From Meconema thalassinum (Eukaryota > Arthropoda > Insecta > Orthoptera > Tettigoniidae): a DNA stretch of 64,000 nucleotides. A model generated the notes under the pieces. The model saw nothing but the letters and a program-made list of their open reading frames with translations, made no database searches and had not been told where the DNA came from. A program made the translations under genes and the position numbers. This document shows, piece by piece, positions 1 to 9,730 of the stretch. How positions within the stretch are numbered: the first letter of the stretch is position 1; the number at the start of each line of letters is the position of its first letter. The stretch covers positions 71,897,947-71,961,946 of the forward strand of contig OX336391.1 of assembly GCA_946902985.2 (NCBI GenBank). The letters are read 5' to 3'.

Positions 1-782
1 AATCAGTCTAATCACCCCAGTACGCACAAACTAGCGGGTTTCAATTCAATGGTGCACAGGGCTTTAAACATACCCATGTCAAAAGACAACTATAATAAGG
101 AAATAAGAACTATTATGCAAATAGCAAAGGAAAACAACTTCTCGCCAAGCAAAATAAATCAAATTATAGCCACACAAAAAATAAAGATAAAACGATTCCC
201 AAACCGGACAGTAATGAGAAAAAATTTGCGCGTTTCAACTATGTGAATGCGAATACATATGAAATCACTAACCTATTCAAAAACCAAGGCATAAAGATAG
301 CTTTCACGACGAAAAACACAACCGCTAGGCACCTCCTAAATAGTAATCTAAATAAACGTGACCCGTATTCAAGGTCAGGGGTATATTCTATAACGTGCCA
401 AGACACCGATTGTCAAGCTAATTACATCGGGCAGAGTGGAAGGCGAGTAGACACACGTAATAATGAACATAGGAATGCGATAAGATACGGAACACATTCA
501 GCCGTGTGCGAACATATGTATGACGCAGGGCACAGCTTTACCAACATAGAGTCGGACCTTAAAATAATCCATCACGAATCGAAAGGCAGAACTCTTGACA
601 TAAAGGAAGCAATCGAGATACACCTAGCCAAACGAAACAATCCCAACAATCTAAATGAACACACGTTCATGGATAGGTCACCCCTCTTCACGCTACTAAA
701 AACACACCCTGTCGGAAACAAAACACAATTTAGCGACAAAGCCAAGCTAGATAAAAAAGGGGGGAAATTACGGGGGTTTTAA
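1..782 (+). pseudogene. Penelope-like RT/GIY-YIG polyprotein, C-terminal part (unit 1)
   Basis: This is the end of the retroelement protein, entering from the left edge. The thumb/linker region (49-246) reads in one frame and the nuclease part (243-782) in another, so there is a frameshift near 180-240 relative to unit 2. The nuclease shows GVYSITC followed by YIGQSGRR (about 378-447), the two halves of the GIY-YIG active site, then an invariant-looking Glu in the DIKEAIEIHL helix and the NNPNNLNEHTF end. In this family the GIY-YIG domain makes the target nick for reverse transcription. The nuclease frame itself is open to its TAA at 780. Confidence 0.88.
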
Positions 783-1564
783 TAGGTAAATGTTATCTGG
801 ATCAGGTGTACGATGTACTTTTCTTCTGCAATAAACCAAGGACCATATTCGCGGCAGTATTAAAGGTGCCGGGACGTCCTCATAAGACCGTCAACGCTTA
901 GTTCAAATGGGTTATGCTCCGCGCGTGGCGAGGGCTAATCCACGGTCTTTAATAGTTGTAGACCCACCTCATTCAATAACATACATCTTATCTAGGTTGG
1001 CAACACCTCACATAAACACATCGCTATCACTCCCCACAGCACGTAGGGACAGGGGGGAGAAGGCAGGGAAAAAACAGCCGTTAAGATAACCCCGCAGTCG
1101 ACCGCACAATGAGTTCCAGTGAGCACGAAAACTGCGAGTAGCTGTAGTACGGAAGACAATCAGATAAGTAGTTAGCCTAAAATTTTATAGTTTACCCATA
1201 GTTTACAACAATATAATCTCTCTAAAGTACAATCTCCGGATAGCTATCGCCATTTAGCATTTCACCTAATATATGTACTGCATTTAGCATACACTGACAG
1301 TTGCAGAGTTGCAGTACCAATACTGCAACTAAATAATTGTACATATTGTAAATATTTTCACCTGTATTTCAAACATAGATTTTGTAGCCTAAGTGTAATG
1401 AATCTGATGATGATCGCTTGGCGATCGAAACTGCTCATCCTGGTGTTTTATTAATCTCATGTTATTTATTTCAGGATTAGGGCATAACCCATCTCTTTTG
1501 GGTACATTCGTGTTGACCGACTGAAAAGCACTAAACTCTTGTTTACTAAGGCAACACTGAAAAT
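783..1564 (+). other. Penelope unit spacer (with small conserved ORF); repeated at 4066-4857 and 7320-8074
   Basis: Non-coding spacer between the nuclease stop and the next unit's first ATG. It contains a 60-codon open frame (907-1089; equivalents 4190-4372 and 7460-7642) with start and stop kept in all three units. The units are so similar that this conservation says little about coding. An A/T-rich stretch and a hammerhead-like motif follow. A small indel cluster (GTTGCAG repeats near 1301-1325) differs in number among units. Such spacers play the role of the 'pseudo-LTR' in this family. Confidence 0.7.
1400..1440 (+). ncRNA. Hammerhead ribozyme-like motif, degenerate (Penelope unit 1)
   Basis: CTGATGA (1404-1410), a 5-bp stem II GATCG/CGATC (loop CTTGG) and GAAA (1427-1430) are all present. 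Two positions differ from the other units. The stem I strand reads GAAT instead of GGAT (1400-1403), and the triplet before the expected cut reads CTC instead of GTC (1434-1436), which removes the closing C-G pair of stem III. It should be inactive or very weak. Confidence 0.65.
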
Positions 1565-2299
1565 ATGGCTTCAAACACCACAATGTTCACGGCTAGTCAG
1601 GCAAATCGTGAAGCCAAGAAATTCAAATCACTCAGGCTTAAACTCATGAATTTAGACAAGTCAATTTGGTTCAACAAAATATGTATAGAACTAAACCTCA
1701 CCCCTAAATACGTACCAATTAAAACCGTACCGAACACACCAGCCTCGATCATTTCAACCAAACAAGCCAAAGAGCTTTGGATAAAAAACGAATTAAGATT
1801 TGCGTAAATAAGAAAGCAAAAAATTAACCAACAATTATACGACATTCAATTGCAACTAAGTAATTTCTGGCACGCAGCCCAATGGGACAGCTTCACCGAG
1901 CACCTACATGACACCATCAAAATCAGAGCAACGAGGAAGCATAAAAAGCTAGAAAATAAATTAGGAAAACTAGGAGAAACACAGAACCCTCAATCTAACG
2001 AACAACACCTGAATAACAATGAATTCAATTTCCACAGCAGAGTAAATAACAGAACGAACGTAACCTTTTCTCAAGGTGAAATGAATATGTTAGACAAAGG
2101 TTTGAAATACAACTGCACAGACGCACACACGAACCACAATATAAAACAGTTAATCACAGATATTGAGATAGCCAGTTACAAGCTCCCAGCAGAAGACAGG
2201 GAATTAACCAAAAATCTCGCCACCAACGAAGCCAAAAAATCCTCAAACGAGAGGGCGATAGCAATAACATTCAAAACAACAAACAACTCAAAGAAATAA
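1565..2299 (+). pseudogene. Penelope-like N-terminal ORF (unit 2), with a premature stop
   Basis: This is the Lys/Asn-rich N-terminal region of the element protein, homologous to the open 238-codon frame at 4858-5574. Here codon 81 is TAA (1805-1807) where unit 3 has TAC, splitting the frame into 1565-1807 and 1850-2299. No catalytic motif is visible. The region precedes the RT fingers and is of unknown function in the family. The frame ends TTNNSKK-stop at 2299, and the RT continues in another frame from about 2305, exactly as in unit 3. Confidence 0.75.
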
Positions 2300-2304
2300 A
2301 GTCA

Positions 2305-4065
2305 TTGAAACAAAAAAGAAAAGAACATGACTTAATCATCACAAAAGCAGATAAGGGAAACACTACAGTATTTCTGAACAAAACAGAATACATTGAAAAA
2401 ACAGTCGAATTCCTAAACAACATCGAAATCAAGGAATTAACAAAAGACCCCACCAACAAATTCCAAAAACAAATAAAAAGTGCGCTAAAAGAAACAGAAT
2501 ACATACTGACCAAAGCCGAAAAATCAAAACTAATAAACATGAACCCGAAAATACCGTCATTGAGGGGACAACCAAAAATACACAAAAAGGAATGCCCAAT
2601 GAGACCAATAGTCAATTGTAGGAATGCCCCTAATTACAAAATCAGCAAAGAGTTACTAAAAATCTTAAAATGCCGTCTTTCCAACGACAAAAACAACTCT
2701 GTAAAGAACACAACAGAACTAGTAACAGCATTGAACACCCTACAAATGAAACCTAGCTTCAGGCTAGTATCCTTCGACGTAACTAACATGTACACCAATA
2801 TTCCGATTATTGAAGCAATCAACACTATCGAAAACAACTTAAAATCCAACAATTCGGTAAAAGAAATTGAAGAGATTGTGAAATTACTGAGGGTCGTTCT
2901 CACCCAAAACGTGTTTCAATTCGACAATAAAATATACACACAGAGCGAAGGCCTAGCAATGGGATCGCCACTAAGTGGGTTAATCGCTGACATCTTCATC
3001 AATGCACTAGAAAATGCGTTCTTAGAAAAGACTTCAACAAAGGGAATAGTAATATGGAAAAGATACGTAGATGATGTAATTTGCATCTACGATACTGAAC
3101 TAACAAGCGAAGAAACAATTCTCCAATCCATTAATAGCCTTCACCACTCTATCAAATTAACTAACGAATCCGAAATAGACCGGAAAATAAATTATCTCGA
3201 TATAACTATTGAACGTAAAGACAACGACCTTTCATATTCCATATTCCGGAAAGCAACACAAACCTCGCATGCAATCGACAATCAGTCTAATCACCCCAGT
3301 ACGCACAAACTAGCGGGTTTCAATTCAAAGGTGCACAGGGCTTTAAACATACCCATGTCAAAAGACAACTATAATAAGGAAATAAGAACTATTATGCAAA
3401 TAGCAAAAGAAAACAACTTCTCGCCAAGCAAAATAAATCAAATTATAGCCAAACATAAAAATAAAGATAAAACGATTCCCAAACCGGACAGTAATGAGAA
3501 AAAATTTGCGCGTTTCAACTATGTGAAGGAGAATACATATAAAATCACTAACCTATTCTAAAAACAAGGCATAAAGATAGCTTTCACGACGAAAAACACA
3601 ACCGCTAGGCACCTCCAAAATAGTAATCTAAATAAACGTGACCCGTATTCAAGGTCAGGGGTATATTCCATAACGTGCCAAGACACCGATTGTCAAGCTA
3701 ATTACATCGGGCTGAGTGGAAGGCGAGTAGACACACGTTATAATGAACATAGGAATGCGATAACATACGGAACACATTCAGCCATGTGCGAACATATGTG
3801 TGACGCAGGGCACAGCTTTACCAACATAGAGTCGGACCTTAAATAATCCATCACGAATCGAAAGGCAGAGCTCTTGACTGACATAAAGGAAGCAATCGAG
3901 ATACACCTAGCCAAACGAAACAATCCCAACAATCTAAATGAACACACGTTCATGGATAGGTCACCCCTCTTCACGCTACTAAAAACACACCCTGTCGGAA
4001 ACAAAACACAATTTAGCGACACAGCCAAGCTAGATAAAAAAGGGGGGAAATTACGGGGGTTTTAA
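2305..4065 (+). pseudogene. Penelope-like reverse transcriptase + GIY-YIG nuclease (unit 2)
   Basis: The longest intact stretch (2305-3561, 418 codons) starts in the finger region (LIITKADKGNT, PKIHKKECPMRPIVN). It then shows RT motif A SFDVTNMYTNIPI, motif B GLAMGSPLSG and the catalytic YVDD at about 3064-3075. A TAA at 3559-3561 (unit 1 and 3 read Lys) and a one-base deletion near 3843 break the linker and nuclease. The C-terminal 60 residues resume at 3874-4065. In the GIY-YIG site the Gln of YIGQSG is changed (ggctgagtgg, YIGLSG). RT and nuclease together carry out target-primed reverse transcription in related active elements. Confidence 0.88.
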
Positions 4066-4674
4066 TAGGTAAATGTTATCTGGATCAGGTGTACGATGTA
4101 CTTTTCTTATGCAATAAACCAAGGCCCATATTCGCGGCAGTATTAAAGGTGCCGGGACGTCCTCATAAGACCGTCAACGCTTAGTTCGAATGGGTTATGC
4201 TCCACGCGTGGCGAGGGCTAATCCACGGTCTTTAATAGTTGTAGACCCACATCATTCAATAACATACATCTTATCTAGGTTGGCAACTCTTCACATAAAC
4301 ACATCGCTATCACTCCCCACAGCACGTAGGGATAGGGGGGAGAAGGCAGGGAAAAAACAGCCGTTAAGATAACCCCGCAGTCGACCGCACAATGAGTTCC
4401 AGTGAGCACGAAAACTGCGAGTAGCTGTAGTACGGAAGACAATCAGATAAGTAGTTAGCCTAAAATTTTATAGTTTAACCATAGTTTACAACCATATAAT
4501 CTCTCTAAAGTACAATCTCCGGATAGCTATCACCATTTAGCATTTCACCTAACATATATACTGCATTTAGCATACACTGACAGTTGCAGTACCAATACTG
4601 CAACGAAATAATTGTACATATTGTAAATATTTTCACCTGTATTTCAAACATAGATTTTTTAGCCTAAGTGTAAT

Positions 4675-4715
4675 GGATCTGATGATGATCGCTTTACGAT
4701 CGAAACTGGTCATCC
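4675..4715 (+). ncRNA. Hammerhead ribozyme motif (Penelope unit 2)
   Basis: Type I hammerhead layout. Stem I is GGAT (4675-4678) with ATCC (4712-4715). The core CTGATGA lies at 4679-4685 and stem II GATCG (4687-4691) pairs with CGATC (4697-4701), loop CTTTA. GAAA is at 4702-4705, followed by a minimal two-pair stem III (AC/GT, loop TG) and cleavage triplet GTC (4709-4711). One unpaired T (4686) sits between the core and stem II. Minimal stem III hammerheads are documented in Penelope-like elements. Confidence 0.75.
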
Positions 4716-4857
4716 TGGTGTTTTATTAATCTCATGTAATTTATTTCAGGATTAGGGCATAACCCATCTCTTTTGGGTACATTCCTGTTGACCGACTGAA
4801 AAGCACTAAACTCTTGTTTACTAAGGCAACACTGAAAATATTGCTTCAAACACCACA

Positions 4858-5574
4858 ATGTTCACGGCTAGTCTGGCAAATCGTGAAGCCAAGAAATTCA
4901 AATCACTCAGGCTTAAACTCATGAATTTAGACAAGTCAATTTGGTTCAACAAAAAATGTATAGAACTAAACCTCACCCCTAAATACGTACCAATTAAAAC
5001 CGTACCGAACACACCAGCCTCGATCATTTCAACCAAACAAACCAAAGCGCTTTGGATAAAAAACGAAATAAGATTTGCATACATAAGAAAGCAAAAAATT
5101 AACCAACAATTATACGACATTCAATTGCAACTAAGTAATTTCTGGCACGCAGCCCAATGGGATAGCTCCACCGAGCACCTACATGACACCATCAAAATCA
5201 GAGCAACGAGGAAGCATAAAACGCTAGAAAATAAATTAAGAAAACTAGGAGAAACACAGAACCATCAATCTAACGAACAACACCTGAATAACAATGAATT
5301 CAATTTCCACAGCAGAGTAAACAACAGAACGAACGTAACCTTTTCTCAAGGTGAAATGAATATGTTAGACAAAGGTTTGAAATACAACTGCACAGACGCA
5401 CACACGAACCACAATATAAAACAGTTAATCACAGATATTGAGATAGCCAGTCACAAGCTCCCAGCAGAAGACAGGGAATTAACCAAAAATCTCGCCACCA
5501 ACGAAGCCAAAAAATCCTCAAACGAGAGGGCGATAGCAATAACATTCAAAACAACAAACAACTCAAAGAAATGA
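4858..5574 (+). CDS. Penelope-like N-terminal ORF (unit 3), 238 codons
   Basis: This is the only unbroken copy of the N-terminal frame. It is rich in Lys, Asn and Thr, with helical, probably nucleic-acid-contacting character. No recognised motif was found. The ATG used here is the first in frame; unit 2 has an ATG ten codons earlier (1565), which in unit 3 is mutated to TTG. The stop TGA (5572-5574) overlaps the ATG (5571-5573) that opens the RT frame as ATGA. It is probably part of one polyprotein in the ancestor, or a separate first ORF. It is not likely to be functional, because the downstream RT is broken. Confidence 0.5.
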   Translation: MFTASLANREAKKFKSLRLKLMNLDKSIWFNKKCIELNLTPKYVPIKTVPNTPASIISTKQTKALWIKNEIRFAYIRKQKINQQLYDIQLQLSNFWHAAQWDSSTEHLHDTIKIRATRKHKTLENKLRKLGETQNHQSNEQHLNNNEFNFHSRVNNRTNVTFSQGEMNMLDKGLKYNCTDAHTNHNIKQLITDIEIASHKLPAEDRELTKNLATNEAKKSSNERAIAITFKTTNNSKK

Positions 5575-7330
5575 AGTCGTTGAAACAAAAAATAAAAGAA
5601 CATGACTTAATCATCACAAAAGCAGATAAGGGAAACACTACAGTAATTTTGAACAAAACAGAATACATTGAAAAAACAGTCGAATTCCTAAACAACAACG
5701 AAATCAAGGAATTAACAAAAGACCCCACCAACAAATTCCAAAAACAAATAAAAAGTGCGCTAAAAGAAACAGAATACATACTGAACAAAGCCGAAAAATC
5801 AAAACTAATAAACATGAACCCGAAAATACCGTCATTGAGGGGACAACCAAAAATACACAAAAAGGAATGCCCAATGAGACCAATAGTCAATTGTAGGAAT
5901 GCCCCTAATTACAAAATCAGCAAAGAGTAACTAAAAATCTTAAAATGCCGTCTTTCCAACGACAAAAACAACTCTGTAGAGAACACAACAGAACTAGTAA
6001 CAGCATTGAACACCCTACAAATGAAACCTAGCTTCAGGCTAGTATCCTTCGACGTAACTAACATGTACACCAATATTCCGATTATTGAAGCAATCAACAC
6101 TATCGAAAACAACTTAAAATCCAACAATTCGGTAAAAGAAATTGAAGAGATTGTGAGATTACTGAGGGTCGTTCTCACCCAAAACGTGTTTCAATTCGAC
6201 AATAAAATATACACACAGAGAGAAGGCCTAGCAATGGGATCGCCACTAATTGGGTTAATCGCTGACATCTTCATCAATGCACTAGAAAATGCGTTCTTAG
6301 AAAAGACTTCAACAAAGGGAATAGTAATATGGAAAAGATACGTAGATGATGTAATTTGCATCTACGATACAGAACTAACAAGCGAAGAAACAATTCTCCA
6401 ATCCATTTATAGCCTTCACCACTCTATCAAATTCACTAGGGAATCCGAAATAGAGCGGAAAAAAATTATCTCGATATAACTATTGAACGTAAAGACAACG
6501 ACCTTTCATATTCCATATTCCGGAAAACAACACAAACCTCGCATGCAATCGACAATCAGTCTAATCACCCCAGTACGCACAAACTAGCGGGTTTCAATTC
6601 AATGGTGCACAGGGCTTTATACATACCCATGTCAAAAGACAACTATAATAAGGAAATAAGAACTATTATGCAAATAGCAAAGGAAAACAACTTCTCGCCA
6701 AGCAAAAAAATCAAATTATAGCCAAACATAAAAATAAAGATAAAACGATTCCCAAACCGGACAGTAATGAGAAAACATTTCCGCGTTTCAACTATGTGAA
6801 TGCGAATACATATAAAATCACTAACCTATTCAAAAACCAAGGCATAAAGATAGCTTTCACGACGAAAAACACAACCGCTAGGCACCTCCTAAATAGTCAT
6901 CTAAATAAACGTGACCCGTATTCAAGGTCAGGGGTATATTCTATAACGTGCCAAGACACCGATTGTCAAGCTAATTACATCGGGCAGAGTGGAAGGCGAG
7001 TAGACACACGTTATAATGAACATAGGAATGCGATAAGATACGGAACACATTCAGCCGTGTGCGAACATATGTGTGACGCAGGGCACAGCTTTACCAACAT
7101 AGAGTCGGACCTTAAAATAATCCATCACGAATCGAAAGGTAGAGCTCTTGACATAAAGGAAGCAATCGAGATACACCTAGCCAAACGAAACAATCCCAAC
7201 AATCTAAATGAACACACGTTCATGGAGAGCTCACCCCTCTTCACGCTACTAAAAAACACACCCAGTCGGAAACAAAACACAATTTAGCGACACAGCCAAG
7301 CTAGATAAAAAAGGGGGGAAATTAGGGGTT
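5571..7330 (+). pseudogene. Penelope-like reverse transcriptase + GIY-YIG nuclease (unit 3)
   Basis: The same protein as in unit 2, with different damage. There is a TAA at 5928-5930 (unit 2 reads TTA, Leu). A frameshift near 6460, after the YVDD block, ends one stretch at 6479, and a deletion near 6707 follows. An extra A at about 7251-7257 ends the nuclease early at 7287. Motif A (SFDVTNMYTN), motif B (GLAMGSPLIG, with a Ser-to-Ile change next to the motif) and YVDD are otherwise kept. GIY-YIG halves GVYSITC and YIGQSGRR are intact within 6796-7287. Confidence 0.87.
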
Positions 7331-7931
7331 TTTAATAGGTAAATGTTATCTGGATCAGGTGTACGATGTACTTTTCTTCTGCAATAAACCAAGACCCATA
7401 TTCGCGGCAGTATTAAAGGTACCGAGACGTCCTCATAAGACCGTCAACGCTTAGTTCGAATGGGTTATGCTCCACGCGTGGCGAGGGCTAATCCACGGTC
7501 TTTAATAGTTGTAGACCCACCTCATTCAATAACATACATCTTATCTAGGTTGGCAGCACCTCACATAAACACATCGCTATCACTCCCCACAGCACGTAGG
7601 GACCGGGGGGAAAAGGCAGGGAAAAAACAGTCGTTAAGATAACCACCGCAGTCGACCGCACAGTGAGTTCCAGTGAGCACGAAAACTGCGAGTAGCTGTA
7701 GTACGGAAGACAATCAGATAAGTGGTTAGCCTAAAATTTTATAGTTTAACCATAGTTTACAACCATATAATCTCTCTAAAGTACAATCTCCGGATAGCTA
7801 TCACCATTTAGCATTTCAACTAACATATATACTGCATTTAGCATACACTGACAGTTGCAACTAAATAATTGTACATATTGTAAATATTTTCACCTGTATT
7901 TCAAACATAGATTTTGTAGCCTAAGTGTAAT

Positions 7932-7972
7932 GGATCTGATGATGATCGCTTGACGATCGAAACTGGTCATCC
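7932..7972 (+). ncRNA. Hammerhead ribozyme motif (Penelope unit 3)
   Basis: Same fold as in unit 2: stem I GGAT (7932-7935)/ATCC (7969-7972), core CTGATGA (7936-7942), stem II GATCG (7944-7948)/CGATC (7954-7958) with loop CTTGA, GAAA (7959-7962), minimal stem III and GTC (7966-7968). The extra T (7943) is shared. The predicted cut lies 3,257 nt after that of unit 2, so a transcript across both would release one monomer-length RNA. Confidence 0.75.
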
Positions 7973-8084
7973 TAGTGTTTTATTAATCTCATGTAATTTA
8001 TTTCAGGATTAGGGCATAACTCATCTCTTTTGGGTACATTCGTGTTGACCGACTGAAAAGCACTAAACTCTTGTACACTCTACC

Positions 8085-8270
8085 ATTTGTAGGATAGATT
8101 CCTTTTCATGCCATAAATTAATGAAAAGGGCCCACCGGCTTTACTTCCACTACGAAGGAATAATTGCTAAAGGATATTAACGCTCTTAAAATTCCGACGA
8201 CTTCGACCGGGGTTTAAACCCACGATCTTGGGCATAGCAGTTCAGCTTGCTACTGACTACGCCACCGAAG
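8085..8270 (-). mobile_element. tRNA-derived SINE
   Basis: Read on the minus strand it starts with a pol III A-box-like segment (GGTGGCGTAGTCAGTAGC near 8265-8245). A B-box-like GTGGGTTTAAACCCC follows near 8218-8204, then about 120 bp of family-specific body. It directly follows the truncated end of the Penelope array. No clear target duplication was identified. Confidence 0.6.
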
Positions 8271-8665
8271 AGAGGGAGAGAGGCACAGCGACGTGAACAG
8301 CAAACTCAGCCCGTAGTTTTAGAATCAGCCGAGTTTGGACTCAACATGACAAAAGTTTCGCTGTTCATTTTACCAAAGAAATAAGGGCTGTTTAACTGAT
8401 AAAAACCATACTTTAAATGGTGGTGTCTTTCTGACACATCTCAGTCATTCATGAGTCACCCTGTATGCGATTCTCTCAAATTTTCTGTCTCGTTTCTTGA
8501 TAAATATCGTTTACATTTTGGGTTAAAAGGGATATGGGGAAATGCAGTTCCTATAGGAAAATGTGCTTAGCTTCCGATATTTAAAATTTCATTTTAAATG
8601 CGTAGAGACTGGGTTGTTGTTAAAAACCTACGGTGTCACTTGCAACTAAAGGGGAAGCCAAAACG

Positions 8666-8684
8666 CCCCCCCCCCCCCCCCCCC
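8666..8684. repeat. C19 homopolymer
   Basis: Nineteen uninterrupted C residues in AT-rich surroundings, just upstream of a truncated LINE. See the similar G23 run at 23268-23290. Confidence 0.9.
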
Positions 8685-8780
8685 GAGAATGTGTTTATCC
8701 TCAGTAATACAAGCACCTTAAAGGCAGGTAGAGGAAAATCACAAGACGGGTAAAGTATTTTCGACTTATATTATATTGAA

Positions 8781-9697
8781 TCAGGACTTCGACAAGGAAG
8801 TGTGTTATCCCCTATACTGTTATAACTACCATGGATGAAATCCACAAGAGTGTGAAACGAAGAATGGGAAGCAAGGAGACTAAGGCCTTACTCATTGCAG
8901 ACGACATAGTAATATGAGAGGAAAATGAAATAGAAGTGCAAGAACAAGTCACTGTATGGAATCAAGAGATAGAGAAATTTGGAATGAAAATAAGTGTGGA
9001 GAAGAGTAAGACTGTAGTGATGACAAGAAACAACAGAGGAGGAATACAGAATATTGAAGTCAATGGAAATCCATTCGAAATGGTAAAAAGCCTCAAGTAT
9101 TTGGGGAGCTTTCTCATAAAAGATGGTACAATAAATGAAGAAATTGTAAAGAGAATCCAACAAGCTAATGGGTTTTACCAGTGTGTGAGAGGTTTAGTAT
9201 TGAACCAGGAAATCCCAGAGAAATGCAAGAAAGTTCTATTCTCGATGTATTACACACCAATTCTGACATATGCAGCAGGTACTTGGACCACAACAAAACG
9301 CGATGAAAGCCGAATCCAAGCAGCCGAGATGAAGTTCCTTAGAGGAATAATGGGGAAGACACGGAGGGATAAGATCAGAAATGTGGACATTAGGGAGAGA
9401 ACTGGATTCCCAAAACTGCAAGACAAGATAGAAACCAGTAAGCTGAAGTGTTACGGACATATGATGAGAATGGGAGAATATAGAGTACCAAAAATAATAT
9501 TTATGGAGAAAATACCAGGAAGAAGACCACGAGGAAGGCAAAGAAAGAGGTTGATAGCTACGGTGAAGGAAAGCAGAGAGGAAAGAGGAGTAAAAGAAAA
9601 AGAAGTATTGAAAGAAGGAAATGAATGGTGGAGGGATAGACAACTGTGGAGGTCCTTGATTCGCAACCCGACCAAGGGAACTGGAAACGGGAAATGA
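8781..9697 (+). pseudogene. 5'-truncated non-LTR retrotransposon RT (RTE/jockey-like), C-terminal half
   Basis: The region begins inside the RT palm (GLRQGSVLSP near 8784), shifts frame before 8831, and contains the catalytic ADD (LIADDIVI near 8893-8916) followed at once by an in-frame TGA. It then reads open for 253 codons (8936-9697). The C-terminal part has the YGHMMRMGEYRVPK and RRPRGRQRKR segments and the W..DR..WR ending typical of LINE polyproteins. There is no endonuclease domain, so the copy is 5' truncated, as expected from incomplete reverse transcription. Clade assignment is tentative. Confidence 0.8.
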
Positions 9698-9730
9698 TGA
9701 AGCAGAAGAAGAAGAAGAAGAAGAAGAAGA
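9698..9730 (+). repeat. LINE 3' tail, (GAA)n microsatellite
   Basis: A run of about nine GAA triplets follows the LINE stop codon almost immediately. RTE-type elements commonly end in short microsatellites rather than poly(A), which supports this as the element's 3' end. Confidence 0.7.

Larger units (their letters stand above)
1..8074 (+). mobile_element. Tandem head-to-tail array of Penelope-like elements (3 units)
   Basis: Three copies of the same retroelement follow one another directly. A landmark (GTGCACAGGGCTTTA or a one-base variant) recurs at 52, 3331 and 6605, so the repeat period is about 3,275 bp. Each unit carries an N-terminal frame, a reverse transcriptase with a C-terminal GIY-YIG nuclease, and a non-coding spacer of about 0.75 kb that leads straight into the next unit. 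Unit 1 is cut by the window start. Unit 3 stops matching just after CTAAACTCTTGT at about 8074. Penelope-like elements are known to occur as partial or full tandems joined through such repeats. The units differ by scattered substitutions and small indels, and every RT frame is broken, so the array looks inactive. Confidence 0.93.

Noticed and set aside
907..1089. Genuine small gene between Penelope nuclease and next unit
   Set aside because: The frame is kept in all three units, but the units are nearly identical throughout, so this is no evidence for selection. It is recorded only as part of the spacer.
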